DNA of 64,000 nt from Bacillota bacterium (GCA_017441925.1 JAFRUE010000014.1:1-64000); one strand, 5' to 3'. Shown: positions 44,272 through 53,164, counted from the first letter of the stretch. Translations and numbers: made by a program. The notes: generated by a model not told the origin, from the letters alone.

Positions 44272-44324
44272 ATTCAATTCCTCCTTTAGAGTGACCCGGT
44301 TCGCTCCGGATCCAGATTATCTGA

Positions 44325-44353
44325 AGTATACTACTTATGACAAAAAAAGTCAA
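44325..44353 (-). promoter_or_regulatory. Promoter of the gntP-glycerate kinase operon
   Basis: Minus strand: -35 TTGACT (44348-44353), 17-nt spacer, -10 TATACT (44325-44330). Just upstream, GTATTATACATAG...TGTATTAC (about 44367-44390) forms an imperfect repeat that could be an activator site. Confidence 0.75.
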
Positions 44354-44400
44354 GTATCCGGCAGTCGTATTATACATAGATTTGTATTACAGAATCATAC

Positions 44401-44438
44401 AAAATAAAAAAAGGCGGTATCCGGCAGGATATCACCTT
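44401..44438 (-). terminator. Rho-independent terminator of trxB
   Basis: Stem AAGGCGGTATCC/GGATATCACCTT (two G-T wobbles) with a 4-nt loop; minus strand followed by seven Ts. Confidence 0.85.
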
Positions 44439-44485
44439 TATCATCCTGAAACATTTTACGCTGCGACAGATGCCGTCAGCCGTCA

Positions 44486-45394
44486 TTATCGCCGTGAGAG
44501 ATAATTGCATGCGTTGATCGCAGCGTTCGCTCCGTCCGAGCAGGCTGTCGCCACCTGTCTCAGGGCTTTGGAGCGGCAGTCCCCAGCAACAAAAACGCCT
44601 GCCGTCTTAGTCAGGCCGGACTCATCCGCGTCAAAATAACCCCTGCCGTCTAAACCTGCCAGATGCGCAAACGGGCCGTTATTCGGGATCAGACCGACAG
44701 CAAGGAAAACGCCGTCGCAGAGAGCGATCTTCTCTTTTCCGTTCTCAATATACGTTACGCCGGCGACCTGGCCGTCTTCCACAACATATCCCGTTACTGT
44801 AGCGGAAAGATGCGTTTCCACGTTATGATGGCTGAACACAGTCTCCTGTGACTTGGCATCAGCGGTAAAATACGGCATATCCTGCAGCATAATCAGCTTC
44901 GCAGCCGTCTGGACAAGCGTATTCGCTTCGACAAAAGCGGAATTGCCCCCGCCGATCAGCACCACGGTCTTGTCCCTGTACAGATCACCGTCACAAACCG
45001 CGCAGAAATGAATACCGCTGCCGATCAGATCTTCTTCACCGGGAAGCCCCAGTACGCGGTGAACGGTACCTGTCGCCAGAATCAGGCTTTTGCCCTCATA
45101 AGTGCTGCCTTCTTCCGTACGGACGATGAAGATGTCCCCACTCTTCTCCGCTTCCGTCACGTTTTCGATCATGATCTCAGCACCTTGTCCGAGAGCCTGA
45201 TCAAGCAGTTTGTCGGCGAATTCATCACCGCTGATCTCTGCAAAACCCGGTATGTTCTCGACCTTCGGCGTATTGACGATCTGTCCGCCGAATACACTCT
45301 TCTCGATCACGAGGACACTCTTACCGTTCCGGCGGCCATAGACTGCGGCTGTCAGACCGGCCGGTCCCCCGCCGATAATGATTATATCGTACAT
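44486..45394 (-). CDS. trxB: Thioredoxin reductase
   Basis: A 302-aa flavoenzyme passing electrons from NAD(P)H to thioredoxin-like proteins. FAD motif IIIGGGPAGLTAAVYG at the N-terminus, redox-active FCAVCDGD (CxxC), NAD(P) motif VVLIGGGNSAFVEA and C-terminal GVFVAGDCRSKALRQVATA. The start at 45394 follows AAAAGGAG. Its nearness to the redoxin-bearing NrdD suggests one possible partner. It lies downstream of the EF-Tu-like gene with a 117-bp gap and no visible terminator between them. Confidence 0.93.
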   Translation of the reverse strand: MYDIIIIGGGPAGLTAAVYGRRNGKSVLVIEKSVFGGQIVNTPKVENIPGFAEISGDEFADKLLDQALGQGAEIMIENVTEAEKSGDIFIVRTEEGSTYEGKSLILATGTVHRVLGLPGEEDLIGSGIHFCAVCDGDLYRDKTVVLIGGGNSAFVEANTLVQTAAKLIMLQDMPYFTADAKSQETVFSHHNVETHLSATVTGYVVEDGQVAGVTYIENGKEKIALCDGVFLAVGLIPNNGPFAHLAGLDGRGYFDADESGLTKTAGVFVAGDCRSKALRQVATACSDGANAAINACNYLSRR

Positions 45395-45511
45395 ATTGTT
45401 CTCCTTTTGAATAAAACCATGCAACAGATTCATCATAACATACGAATCCTGTTTTTACAACAGCCTTTACATTGTCCGAGGCCAAAAGGATTCCCGCTTT
45501 TCTGCTCGACT

Positions 45512-47290
45512 TTACTCACTTTCGGTCACACGGCCTATTGCGATGGTCCTGCCGCTTTCACGCACGATAATCCTGTCGCCTTCTTTGATCGGCACAGGTT
45601 TCTTCAAAGCAAGATTGACCTTGATGTTGCAGCCTCCGACAATGGGATCATCCAGGTCATCCTTGGCAAGCACTCCCGGCACTGCAATCTGGCCGCAGTA
45701 AATCATCACTTCCGCGCCTTTGAAAAGCATTTGGTGTATTCCGCCCTCTTCTCTCGTCAGGAAATTGAGATCAGCGGTAATCGACCGGCTCGTCAGATCA
45801 TGAGCATCGCTCGTAACCAACCATCCATGACCGGGCTTCTTCGGCACATCACCTTCCAGCAGGATTCCTACGCAATCACCCGGTCTCGCTTCTTTCCGCG
45901 GCCTGTGGGCACACTGGATCTCTTTCACCCGGACCGTCAATGCATCTTCCGCTGCGCCTATAATAAACACAGAGTTGGAAAGACTGACGACTCCGCTCTG
46001 TACCACGCCGGTAACGACCATGCCCTTGCCCGGAATTATACGGCTCTTATAAACAGGCATGCGGAAAGTCCTGTCCTCATGACGTTCGGGCAGCGGGATA
46101 TCGTCGATTATGCTCATCATCTCCACGATCCGGTCAGCATCGGGGCCAAAAGGATCCTGAAGCGCTTTGTCAGCGGAGCCGTCATAGGTTATTCCCTTCA
46201 CGATTTCGCTAAGTCCTGCTCTCTCCAGTTCAGATTCCAATTGCTGCATCTGGAGATTGAACAACTCCTGATTCTCCACTGCATCAGCCTTATTTACAAA
46301 GACATAGATTGCGGACAGGTTTTTGATCTCTCCTGCAATACGCAGATACTCGCGAATCCTGGCACCGTCCAGCCTGTCCGGAGAAACCACAAAGATCGCA
46401 ACATCCATCTGTCCCAGCCCGCGGATCATATTCGGAATGTAGTCAAGATGTCCCGGACAGTCATAATGCGTATAATACCGTTTCTCCGTGCGGTACTCCG
46501 CAAATGACGGCTCGATGGTTATATGTCTTTTCCGCTCAGCGTCCATATTATCCAGATCATTCACGGAATAGGTTTTGAAACCGGTCCGGTAACGCGCGGC
46601 AAGCACCTGGGTGATCGCGGCTGTCAGTGTGGTTTTGCCGGTATCGATCGGGCCGAAAGTACCGATATTCAAATGCGGCATATCGTCGGGATCCTTATAA
46701 CTGTTGACCGCCGTCTGAACGGATTTAGCAGCGGGTTCGGGTACATCGGTATCGGAACTCTTCTTTTTTTCCTTGGTTTCCCGGTCCTCTGCGTCGTTGA
46801 TTCCGGCAAACCAGAAAGCGAGAAGCGATACTACAACAAAGATAAGTGTGGCCCATTTGTCACTTTTCGGTATGCCGCATTCTATTCCGAACATCAGATA
46901 GGCGCAAATATTCAGGATAAACTGTACAAGCCTCCAGAAAAGCCCGGATAACAGCAGCCACAGCAGTACGAAGACGATGAGGAGCACCCCGACCGCCAAT
47001 AACTCCGGCTTGGCATCGGCAAACGATTCCAGCGGGTAATAACGCATTATGAGCCAGGCAGGCAGCACACATCCGGCAAAACGTAAAATACGCCTTACGA
47101 TCTTGCCTCCGCGCGTTTCCTCTTTGCTGTCCGGCTGACTATAACATGCCATGATCGCGCCGAACGCAAGGCCTGCCATGATCAGCAGTCTGAAGAACCC
47201 GGGGATCCTAACGATAAAAGCGATCAGCTTCGCCAGGACCGGATAAATCGCTTCACCGATCGTTGTCAGGATATTACAGAAAATCATCAT
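45512..47290 (-). CDS. Membrane-anchored EF-Tu-like GTPase
   Basis: A 592-aa fusion. Residues ~1-165 hold four or five membrane segments (about 32-49, 67-84, 95-117, 118-136, 145-163), then a charged linker to ~205. Residues 206-592 are EF-Tu-like over all three domains. G1 is GPIDTGKTT (213-221; EF-Tu has GHVDHGKTT), G2 RKRHITIEP, G3 DCPGHLDY with the catalytic His, G4 NKADAV and G5 GSADKAL. Domain II has PGKGMVVTGVVQSG; domain III ends RESGRTIAIGRV. GTP-site residues are kept, but residues matching the aminoacyl pocket (E215, D216, F218 of E. coli EF-Tu) read Tyr, Lys and Arg, so tRNA delivery is unlikely. RBS AGGAGG; the ATG at 47287 is equally possible. Function unknown. Confidence 0.85.
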   Translation of the reverse strand: MMIFCNILTTIGEAIYPVLAKLIAFIVRIPGFFRLLIMAGLAFGAIMACYSQPDSKEETRGGKIVRRILRFAGCVLPAWLIMRYYPLESFADAKPELLAVGVLLIVFVLLWLLLSGLFWRLVQFILNICAYLMFGIECGIPKSDKWATLIFVVVSLLAFWFAGINDAEDRETKEKKKSSDTDVPEPAAKSVQTAVNSYKDPDDMPHLNIGTFGPIDTGKTTLTAAITQVLAARYRTGFKTYSVNDLDNMDAERKRHITIEPSFAEYRTEKRYYTHYDCPGHLDYIPNMIRGLGQMDVAIFVVSPDRLDGARIREYLRIAGEIKNLSAIYVFVNKADAVENQELFNLQMQQLESELERAGLSEIVKGITYDGSADKALQDPFGPDADRIVEMMSIIDDIPLPERHEDRTFRMPVYKSRIIPGKGMVVTGVVQSGVVSLSNSVFIIGAAEDALTVRVKEIQCAHRPRKEARPGDCVGILLEGDVPKKPGHGWLVTSDAHDLTSRSITADLNFLTREEGGIHQMLFKGAEVMIYCGQIAVPGVLAKDDLDDPIVGGCNIKVNLALKKPVPIKEGDRIIVRESGRTIAIGRVTESE

Positions 47291-47371
47291 TCATCCTCCT
47301 AATAATCTGATTTCATCTACAGCTCTATTCTCCGGTTTTCTCAAAAATCTCTCTGAAAAATATATATGAAT

Positions 47372-47400
47372 ATTATACGCTGTCTTGCCTGTTTTTTCAA
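47372..47400 (-). promoter_or_regulatory. Promoter of the EF-Tu-like gene
   Basis: Minus strand: -35 TTGAAA (47395-47400), 17-nt spacer, -10 TATAAT (47372-47377), giving a ~75-nt leader. The gene therefore has its own promoter downstream of the nrdD terminator. Confidence 0.75.
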
Positions 47401-47488
47401 GTTTATTCAAGTATTATCATGTTCAAGCGGGCTTTCAGAATCTATCAGAGCCTCTCCCGCTGATCAGATGATAATGCTTTTTCAGAAA

Positions 47489-47527
47489 AGAAAACCATGC
47501 AATGCGTTGTTTCCGCATTACATGGTT
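47489..47527 (-). terminator. Rho-independent terminator of nrdD
   Basis: AACCATG/CATGGTT and inner AATGCG/CGCATT stems (47493-47527) with a 7-nt loop; minus strand followed by TTCTTTTC. Confidence 0.85.
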
Positions 47528-47553
47528 CTTTTCATGTTCTACTGCAGTCCGGA

Positions 47554-49992
47554 TCAGTCGGCAGCTGTCAGATGCGCCTTGAGCCAGTCAGCCGCAGCAG
47601 TGTCGCCGACATATCTCGTTCCGTCCGGATCGATAATGGTCGGGGTCTGCGTGATGTTCAGCGCTCTCGCAATATCCATATGCTCGGAGCAGTTGACGGT
47701 CTCGAATTTGACCTTCGCGATGCGGAAACGCTGCTCGGCGCCTTTGCACTTAGGGCAGTGATCCTTCACGTACATCGTCGGGACAGCTCCTGCCTTGACA
47801 TCCGCTCCCTTGATAACGGAAAGCGTGTTGTCCTTCTGCGCTTCTTTACCGGCTTCCTGTCTGTCGATCATCGTGTTGACAACGGAATCCACCAGGCCTT
47901 CATGCATCTCTTCCGGCATATAGGTCTTGCGGTTGTGGAACTCGGAGACTTTACCGTCGTTCCAGTTCTTGACCGGACGGTAGTAACCGGTGATACGGGA
48001 GTAAACCTCCGTCTCCTTGCCGCAGATCGGGCACTTGAAATGCTCGCCCGTAATATATCCGTGCTCAGCGCATACGGAATAGGTCGGGCTCATGGTGTAG
48101 TAAGGCAGCTTGTAGTTCTCCGCGATACGGCGTACCAGATGCGCGCAGCTCTTCCAGTCCGGAATACGCTCGCCGAGGAATCCGTGGAATACGGTTCCGG
48201 AGGTGTACAGTGTCTGCATCTCGTCTTCCTTATCCAACGCGTCAAAGATATCATCGGTATATCCTACCGGCAGATGCGTGGAATTGGTGTAGTACGGAGC
48301 CTGGCCGTCCTTGGCCGCGGTGATGATGTCCGGGAAATCCTTGACGTCATGTTTTGCGAAACGGTAAGTCGTGGACTCAGCCGGAGTCGCCTCCAGGTTG
48401 TACAGATCGCCATAATGCTCCTGATAATCGGACAGACGCTCGCGCATATGCTTCATGATCTCGATCGACAGCTTCTGACCCTCTTCGGTCGTCAGGTCGG
48501 TACGGGCCCACTTCGCGTTCAGCAGCGCTTCGTTCATGCCGATGATGCCGATGGTGGAGAAATGGTTGTTAAAGGTTCCCAGATATCTCTTGGTGTACGG
48601 ATACATGCCGTTTTCCAGAAGCTTGGTGATGACCTTGCGCTTGGTATCCAGAGAACGGGCCGCGATATCCATATACTTGTCGAGCATTGCGTAGAACTCT
48701 TCCTTTGTGTCGGTCATATAAGCGTAACGGGGCAGGTTCAGCGTAACAACGCCGACCGAACCGGTCGATTCGCCGGATCCGAAGTAGCCGCCGCTCTTCT
48801 TGCGGAGCTCACGCAGATCCAGACGCAGACGGCAGCACATGGAGCGGACATCCGAAGGCTCCATATCGGAATTGATATAGTTGGAGAAATACGGGGTGCC
48901 GTACTTTGCCGTCATCTCAAAGAGCATCTTGTTGTTCTCGGTCTCGGACCAGTCGAAATCCTTGGTAATGGAATAGGTCGGAATCGGATACTGGAATCCG
49001 CGTCCGTTCGCGTCGCCCTCGATCATGATTTCGATGAAAGCCTTGTTGACCAGATCCATCTCGGCCTTGCAGTCGCCGTAGGTGAAATCGACTTCCTTAC
49101 CGCCGATGATCGCCTTCTGGTCCTTCAGGTCGTTCGGTACGGTCCAGTCCAGCGTAACGTTGGTGAAAGGCGCCTGTGTGCCCCAGCGGGACGGTGTGTT
49201 TACGCCGTAAATAAAGCTCTGGATGCACTGCTTGACCTCATGGTAGTCCAGATTGTCGATCTTGACAAACGGAGCCAGATAGGTATCAAAGGAAGAAAAC
49301 GCCTGTGCGCCGGCCCACTCGTTCTGCATGATGCCGAGGAAGTTGACCATCTGGTTGCACAGTGTGGACAGATGCTTTGCCGGTGCGGAAGTAATGCGTC
49401 CCGGAACGCCGCCAAGACCCTCCTGGATCAGCTGCTTCAGGCTCCAGCCCGCGCAGTATCCGGACAGCATGGACAGGTCATGAATGTGCAGGAAGCACTG
49501 CTTGTGCGCGTCAGCTACTTCCGGATCATAGATCTCGGACAGCCAGTAGTTGGCGGTGATCGCACCGGAGTTGGACAGAATCAGTCCGCCCAGGCTCAGG
49601 GTGACGGTGGAATTCTCCTTAACGCGCCAGTCCTTGTCCTCTCCGATATATCCGTTAACGAGCGCACGGTAATCCAGGAATGTGCTCTCGGTATTTCTTA
49701 CTTTCTGATGCTGCGTACGATACAGGATATATGCCTTGGCAGTACTGGTGAAGCCGAACTTCATCAGGGACTTCTCAACTTCATCCTGGATCTCTTCTAC
49801 GCTGGGCTTGTCAAAGCCTGCATTGCGCAGACCTGTCTCTACGACAAGCTCGATCGCCTTTGCCATGGTCAGGATATCGTTATCCTTGGTAAGCTCTCCT
49901 GTAGCCTTGAAAGCTTTGATAATGGCGTTCTCGATCTTTTGTGCCTCGAACGGCACTTCTCTTCCGTCTCTTTTGATTACTGTGTTGAACAT
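47554..49992 (-). CDS. nrdD: Anaerobic ribonucleotide reductase with C-terminal redoxin domain
   Basis: A class III ribonucleoside-triphosphate reductase of 812 aa. It has an N-terminal ATP-cone (VIKRDGREVPFEAQKIENAI), the ten-stranded barrel, a zinc site (CAEHGYITGEHFKCPICG) and the glycyl-radical loop RITGYYRP with Gly669. About 140 residues follow the radical site instead of the usual ~30. The tail (from ~735) is a glutaredoxin/NrdH-like domain with C746-P-K-C749 and the cis-Pro stretch ITQTPTIIDPDG. Built-in redoxin implies reduction through thiols, probably via the nearby trxB, rather than formate; that is inference. It is cotranscribed with nrdG under NrdR boxes. Confidence 0.93.
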   Translation of the reverse strand: MFNTVIKRDGREVPFEAQKIENAIIKAFKATGELTKDNDILTMAKAIELVVETGLRNAGFDKPSVEEIQDEVEKSLMKFGFTSTAKAYILYRTQHQKVRNTESTFLDYRALVNGYIGEDKDWRVKENSTVTLSLGGLILSNSGAITANYWLSEIYDPEVADAHKQCFLHIHDLSMLSGYCAGWSLKQLIQEGLGGVPGRITSAPAKHLSTLCNQMVNFLGIMQNEWAGAQAFSSFDTYLAPFVKIDNLDYHEVKQCIQSFIYGVNTPSRWGTQAPFTNVTLDWTVPNDLKDQKAIIGGKEVDFTYGDCKAEMDLVNKAFIEIMIEGDANGRGFQYPIPTYSITKDFDWSETENNKMLFEMTAKYGTPYFSNYINSDMEPSDVRSMCCRLRLDLRELRKKSGGYFGSGESTGSVGVVTLNLPRYAYMTDTKEEFYAMLDKYMDIAARSLDTKRKVITKLLENGMYPYTKRYLGTFNNHFSTIGIIGMNEALLNAKWARTDLTTEEGQKLSIEIMKHMRERLSDYQEHYGDLYNLEATPAESTTYRFAKHDVKDFPDIITAAKDGQAPYYTNSTHLPVGYTDDIFDALDKEDEMQTLYTSGTVFHGFLGERIPDWKSCAHLVRRIAENYKLPYYTMSPTYSVCAEHGYITGEHFKCPICGKETEVYSRITGYYRPVKNWNDGKVSEFHNRKTYMPEEMHEGLVDSVVNTMIDRQEAGKEAQKDNTLSVIKGADVKAGAVPTMYVKDHCPKCKGAEQRFRIAKVKFETVNCSEHMDIARALNITQTPTIIDPDGTRYVGDTAAADWLKAHLTAAD

Positions 49993-50010
49993 TTGTGCTG
50001 ACCCTTTCGA

Positions 50011-50517
50011 TTACTCCAGATTGTATAGAACTGCTTTCCCCGTGCGTAATGTCTCCCGGACGTCAAGCAGCCGCTGATTGTCGCTGCCTCTGTAGATGCA
50101 TTCCTGCGACAGTCTTGACTGAATGAACGGTCCGTCCACCAGGACGTCGACTTGCGGGAGGAGCTCTTCAGTCACTGTGGCCGGCAGTGTACCTGCGAAG
50201 ATCTGCTCCATCGTCCATCCGGTGTAGCACCACACGGAAAGGCCGTCTTCTTTCGCTGCTTTCGCGATTAACGCGGCCGCCTCCGGCTGATATAACGGAT
50301 CACCGCCCGAAAGCGTGATCCCGTCCAGAAATCTCGTCTCCCGAATCAACCGGATGATCTCTTCTGTGTCTGTTTCCTGTCCTCCGGCAGGATCCCATGT
50401 CTCCGGATTCTGACAGCCCGGGCAATGATGCGGACAGCCCTGCATAAACAGGACGAAACGCACTCCGGGACCATTTACCAGCGTATGCTTTTTATACCCT
50501 GCGATCCGTATTTTCAT
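50011..50517 (-). CDS. nrdG: Anaerobic ribonucleotide reductase activase
   Basis: A 168-aa radical SAM enzyme that installs the glycyl radical on NrdD. The cluster motif is MQGCPHHCPGCQNPETWD (CxxxCxxC), followed by LSGGDPL (SAM-binding GGE/GGD) and VDVLVDGPFIQSRL. The start MKIRIAGYKK at 50517 follows GGAGGTGGG; the frame stays open upstream but without family similarity. It lies 18 bp upstream of nrdD. Confidence 0.95.
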   Translation of the reverse strand: MKIRIAGYKKHTLVNGPGVRFVLFMQGCPHHCPGCQNPETWDPAGGQETDTEEIIRLIRETRFLDGITLSGGDPLYQPEAAALIAKAAKEDGLSVWCYTGWTMEQIFAGTLPATVTEELLPQVDVLVDGPFIQSRLSQECIYRGSDNQRLLDVRETLRTGKAVLYNLE

Positions 50518-50542
50518 AGTCTCCCACCTCCGAACATTTTTC

Positions 50543-50570
50543 ATTATAACACAATATCTTGTGTTTGCAA
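50543..50570 (-). promoter_or_regulatory. nrdG-nrdD promoter
   Basis: Minus strand: -35 TTGCAA (50565-50570), 16-nt spacer, -10 TATAAT (50543-50548). The spacer is exactly occupied by NrdR box 1. Confidence 0.75.
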
Positions 50571-50597
50571 TACCCAATTTAACAAAATATATAGTTT
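50549..50597 (-). promoter_or_regulatory. Tandem NrdR boxes
   Basis: Box 1 ACACAATATCTTGTGT (50549-50564) and box 2 ACAAAATATATAGTTT (50582-50597) match the NrdR consensus ACACWATATATWGTGT at 14 or more of 16 positions each. They are 33 bp apart, about three helical turns, as is standard for NrdR operators. Confidence 0.88.
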
Positions 50598-50667
50598 TTT
50601 TGAAAAAAAGTCTGGACACGGCTCCGGCCTGCATTTTCATGAAACCACAGTAAACCCTGCGTGCAAA

Positions 50668-50696
50668 TTGACAACTGTACAGGCGCGCAGTATAAT
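50668..50696 (+). promoter_or_regulatory. Promoter of phospholipase C-like gene
   Basis: Plus strand: -35 TTGACA (50668-50673), 17-nt spacer, -10 TATAAT (50691-50696), a full consensus promoter 35 nt before the start codon. Confidence 0.9.
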
Positions 50697-50730
50697 GAAG
50701 ATAAATAAAAGACGGATCTGAGGGAGAAAA

Positions 50731-51555
50731 ATGCCTACCACATATGCACATTACAGATTCGGCCTGCAGACTGCCGAGCGCCTGCCTAAAGACCTGCAGA
50801 CCATCATATACCGGAATCCGGAGCCTTTTTATATCGGTGTACACGGACCGGACATCCTCTTCTATTATGAACCGTGGCACAGTACCAAAGTTGCCCGTCT
50901 TGGTTCGGAACTGCACAGGTTGACCGGGAAAGCTTTCTTCTCCCGCTGCGGAAAGATCCTGACGGATCATGCCCATAAGAGCGGGACCGGTAAACTGCCG
51001 GAAACGGATCTGTCCTATCTGTACGGGTTCCTTTGCCATTTCGCGCTGGACCGTCCCTGTCATGCGATCATTGACGATGAAGCACTGCGTGTCGGCAGTT
51101 CGCATAATGAGATCGAGGTGGAGCTTGACCGCTTTCTGCTCACCCGCGACGGATTCGATGCCGTAAGCCGCATCGTCACCGGACACATTCATCCGTCCCC
51201 GCAGAATGCTGCCGTGATCGCAAAATACTTTCCCGGCGTCAGCGCCAAACAGCTTGACACTGCACTGCGTTCGTCTGTAACGGCTCTGAATCTCCTCGTG
51301 AGCCCGGGACGCGTAAAGCGGCAGATCCTGGTCTCCGGACTGAAAGCGCTGCACCTCTATGAAAAGCACGGAAGTCTTCTGATGAAGCACGAACCTGTCC
51401 CCGCCTGTGCGGAAACGGTGCAGAAACTGCTCCGCCTCTATGACGAAGCACTGCCAGAAGCCGTTTCCCTGATCACGGATTTCACAGACTGCGCAGCCGG
51501 CAGAAAAGACTGGAGTCCTCTTATGGATTACACGTTCGGCGGGGACAAAGGCTGA
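50731..51555 (+). CDS. Zinc-dependent phospholipase C-like protein
   Basis: A 274-aa all-helical protein of the PF00882 type. Candidate zinc ligands are the N-terminal TTYAHYRFG, IGVHGPDILFYYEPWH, FLCHFALDRPCHAII and SSHNEIEVELD (His/Asp/Glu pattern). Classical enzymes are secreted, but no signal peptide is present here, as is common for the clostridial cytosolic homologues whose role is unknown. RBS GAGGGAG; consensus promoter. Confidence 0.8.
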   Translation: MPTTYAHYRFGLQTAERLPKDLQTIIYRNPEPFYIGVHGPDILFYYEPWHSTKVARLGSELHRLTGKAFFSRCGKILTDHAHKSGTGKLPETDLSYLYGFLCHFALDRPCHAIIDDEALRVGSSHNEIEVELDRFLLTRDGFDAVSRIVTGHIHPSPQNAAVIAKYFPGVSAKQLDTALRSSVTALNLLVSPGRVKRQILVSGLKALHLYEKHGSLLMKHEPVPACAETVQKLLRLYDEALPEAVSLITDFTDCAAGRKDWSPLMDYTFGGDKG

Positions 51556-51641
51556 TCATCACAGTTTTCCGGGACAGGACATGACCGGTCCGAAACAGCG
51601 GCATGACAGGCCGTTATCCGGGCTGGTCTTATTTTACGAAA

Positions 51642-51668
51642 ATTATTTATCGTTTTTCGATAAATAAT
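51642..51668. promoter_or_regulatory. Operator candidate for the XRE-controlled operon
   Basis: A perfect 11-bp inverted repeat ATTATTTATCG-N5-CGATAAATAAT, ending 2 bp before the -35 at 51671. It is a likely binding site for the XRE regulator encoded at the end of the same operon. Confidence 0.65.
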
Positions 51669-51670
51669 GC

Positions 51671-51698
51671 TTGACATTCAATATTTCCATGGTATAAT
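51671..51698 (+). promoter_or_regulatory. Promoter of the DUF4173-DUF2975-XRE operon
   Basis: Plus strand: -35 TTGACA (51671-51676), 16-nt spacer, -10 TATAAT (51693-51698). Confidence 0.88.
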
Positions 51699-51762
51699 GG
51701 TCTTAGCTTCCGGACGGACACAGTCCTGCGCGGAGGTCTGATGATCAAGGAGGTTCAGATGA

Positions 51763-53136
51763 ATGGTCTCTGACAAACCTGATAATAAGGAAAGAATCCT
51801 ATCCTTCCTGATATTTGTCCCGGCTTATCTGCATGTTCTGCTGGCTTTTGAGAGCGGGATCTATGAACCCACCGGCGGGAAATGGCTGACAGCCGTCCTG
51901 CTTGTGCTCTTTACCGCAGCCTATATCGCTGCTGCTGAGTGGCTCTTTCGCGACGTGAAAATGCCTCGAGAGAGCCGGATCTGGCTAGGCTGCATTCTGC
52001 TCATCACGGCCGGGATCCTGTTCACTCTGTTTCAATTCCCCTGGGGAAGGTGGCACGATGATACCGTTTTTCCGAACTGGCAGAAATATCTGTCCCTGCA
52101 CGCGTTTGCCATTTACTGGCTGCTTGTCCGTTCGGACCGTCTGACAGAGGGTAAAAGCGAACATATGCTCCCGCTTGACGCACTGAACGGAGCCGTACTG
52201 ATCCCCTTCGGAAATCTCTTCCTGCGGATCAGGATCATGGCGGCGACGCTTTTCCGTCATAAGGGAACCGATCCGGATACGGCAGAAGCAGCCGAATGCG
52301 AAGCTGTCGGACCGGCCTCCGGGCAGAAATCCTCTCAGCTCTCCGCCCGTGCAGTCTCCTGGATCGCCGGGATCTGCGCGGCTGTCGTCGGACTGATCCT
52401 TCTGTCTTCAGCGCTCCGGCAGCTCTCCTCTGCTGACGATACTTTCGGACATTTCATCGACAGTCTGACCGAATGGTTCGCCGATTTCCAGTTTGAAGGG
52501 AAATATATTGCCTACGGATTTGCCGCTTTGCCGGTATCCGCGTATCTTTTCGGACTACTGGCAGGAACATGCCGTACGGAGCCTGCCAGGATCCGTCGCC
52601 AGGGAAGTGCTTTTCTTGAAGGAGTCGGCAAGGCCGCCCGGGTCAAATCCCTGATCTGGGGGATCATTATTGCCGTCTTCTCCGTATTCTATCTGATCTT
52701 CTTTTTCCTGCAGGCAGAATATCTTTTCGGCGCGTTCACCGGAAGACTGCCCGACGGCTTTATCGTCTCGGAATACGCAAGGCAGGGCTTCTTCGAGCTC
52801 CTGCGGGTCATGGCCGTCAATATGATCCTGTACTGGTTCGCGCTGCGGACCTCCGTTCGGAACGGCAAAGCAGGCGCGGCCGCCCGGTTCCTCGAGGCGA
52901 TGCAGATCCTGCTCATACTGGAGAGCATGCTCTTTGCCGTCGTCGCCTGCTCCAAACTCATACTCTATATTTCGGTTTTCGGCTTCACCGTCAAAAGGCT
53001 GCAGAGCACGTGGCTTGTCCTTGCCGCGTTCGGTCTTGTGCTCGCTCTGCTCATCAACCGGCTCACCGGCAGACGGACCGCCAGGCCCTGGATCCTTGCA
53101 TGCGGGATCAGCTGGTCGCTCCTCTGCCTGCTGTAA
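51763..53136 (+). CDS. DUF4173/DUF4153-type membrane protein
   Basis: A 457-aa protein with about ten membrane helices. The family pattern is FFFLQAEYLFGAFTGRLPDG followed by SEYARQGFFELLRVMAVN. A charged cytoplasmic loop lies at ~165-200. The function of the family is unknown. It is first in an operon with a DUF2975 protein and an XRE regulator. RBS AAGGAGG, 9 nt before the ATG. Confidence 0.75.
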   Translation: MVSDKPDNKERILSFLIFVPAYLHVLLAFESGIYEPTGGKWLTAVLLVLFTAAYIAAAEWLFRDVKMPRESRIWLGCILLITAGILFTLFQFPWGRWHDDTVFPNWQKYLSLHAFAIYWLLVRSDRLTEGKSEHMLPLDALNGAVLIPFGNLFLRIRIMAATLFRHKGTDPDTAEAAECEAVGPASGQKSSQLSARAVSWIAGICAAVVGLILLSSALRQLSSADDTFGHFIDSLTEWFADFQFEGKYIAYGFAALPVSAYLFGLLAGTCRTEPARIRRQGSAFLEGVGKAARVKSLIWGIIIAVFSVFYLIFFFLQAEYLFGAFTGRLPDGFIVSEYARQGFFELLRVMAVNMILYWFALRTSVRNGKAGAAARFLEAMQILLILESMLFAVVACSKLILYISVFGFTVKRLQSTWLVLAAFGLVLALLINRLTGRRTARPWILACGISWSLLCLL

Positions 53137-53164
53137 TCAACACCTTTCCAAGGAGGCTTTACTC

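Noticed and set aside
47497-50001. An 834-codon plus-strand frame opposite nrdD
   Set aside because: It is the antisense shadow of nrdD; codon bias of this genome (G/C-ending codons) keeps antisense frames open. No domain signature is present.
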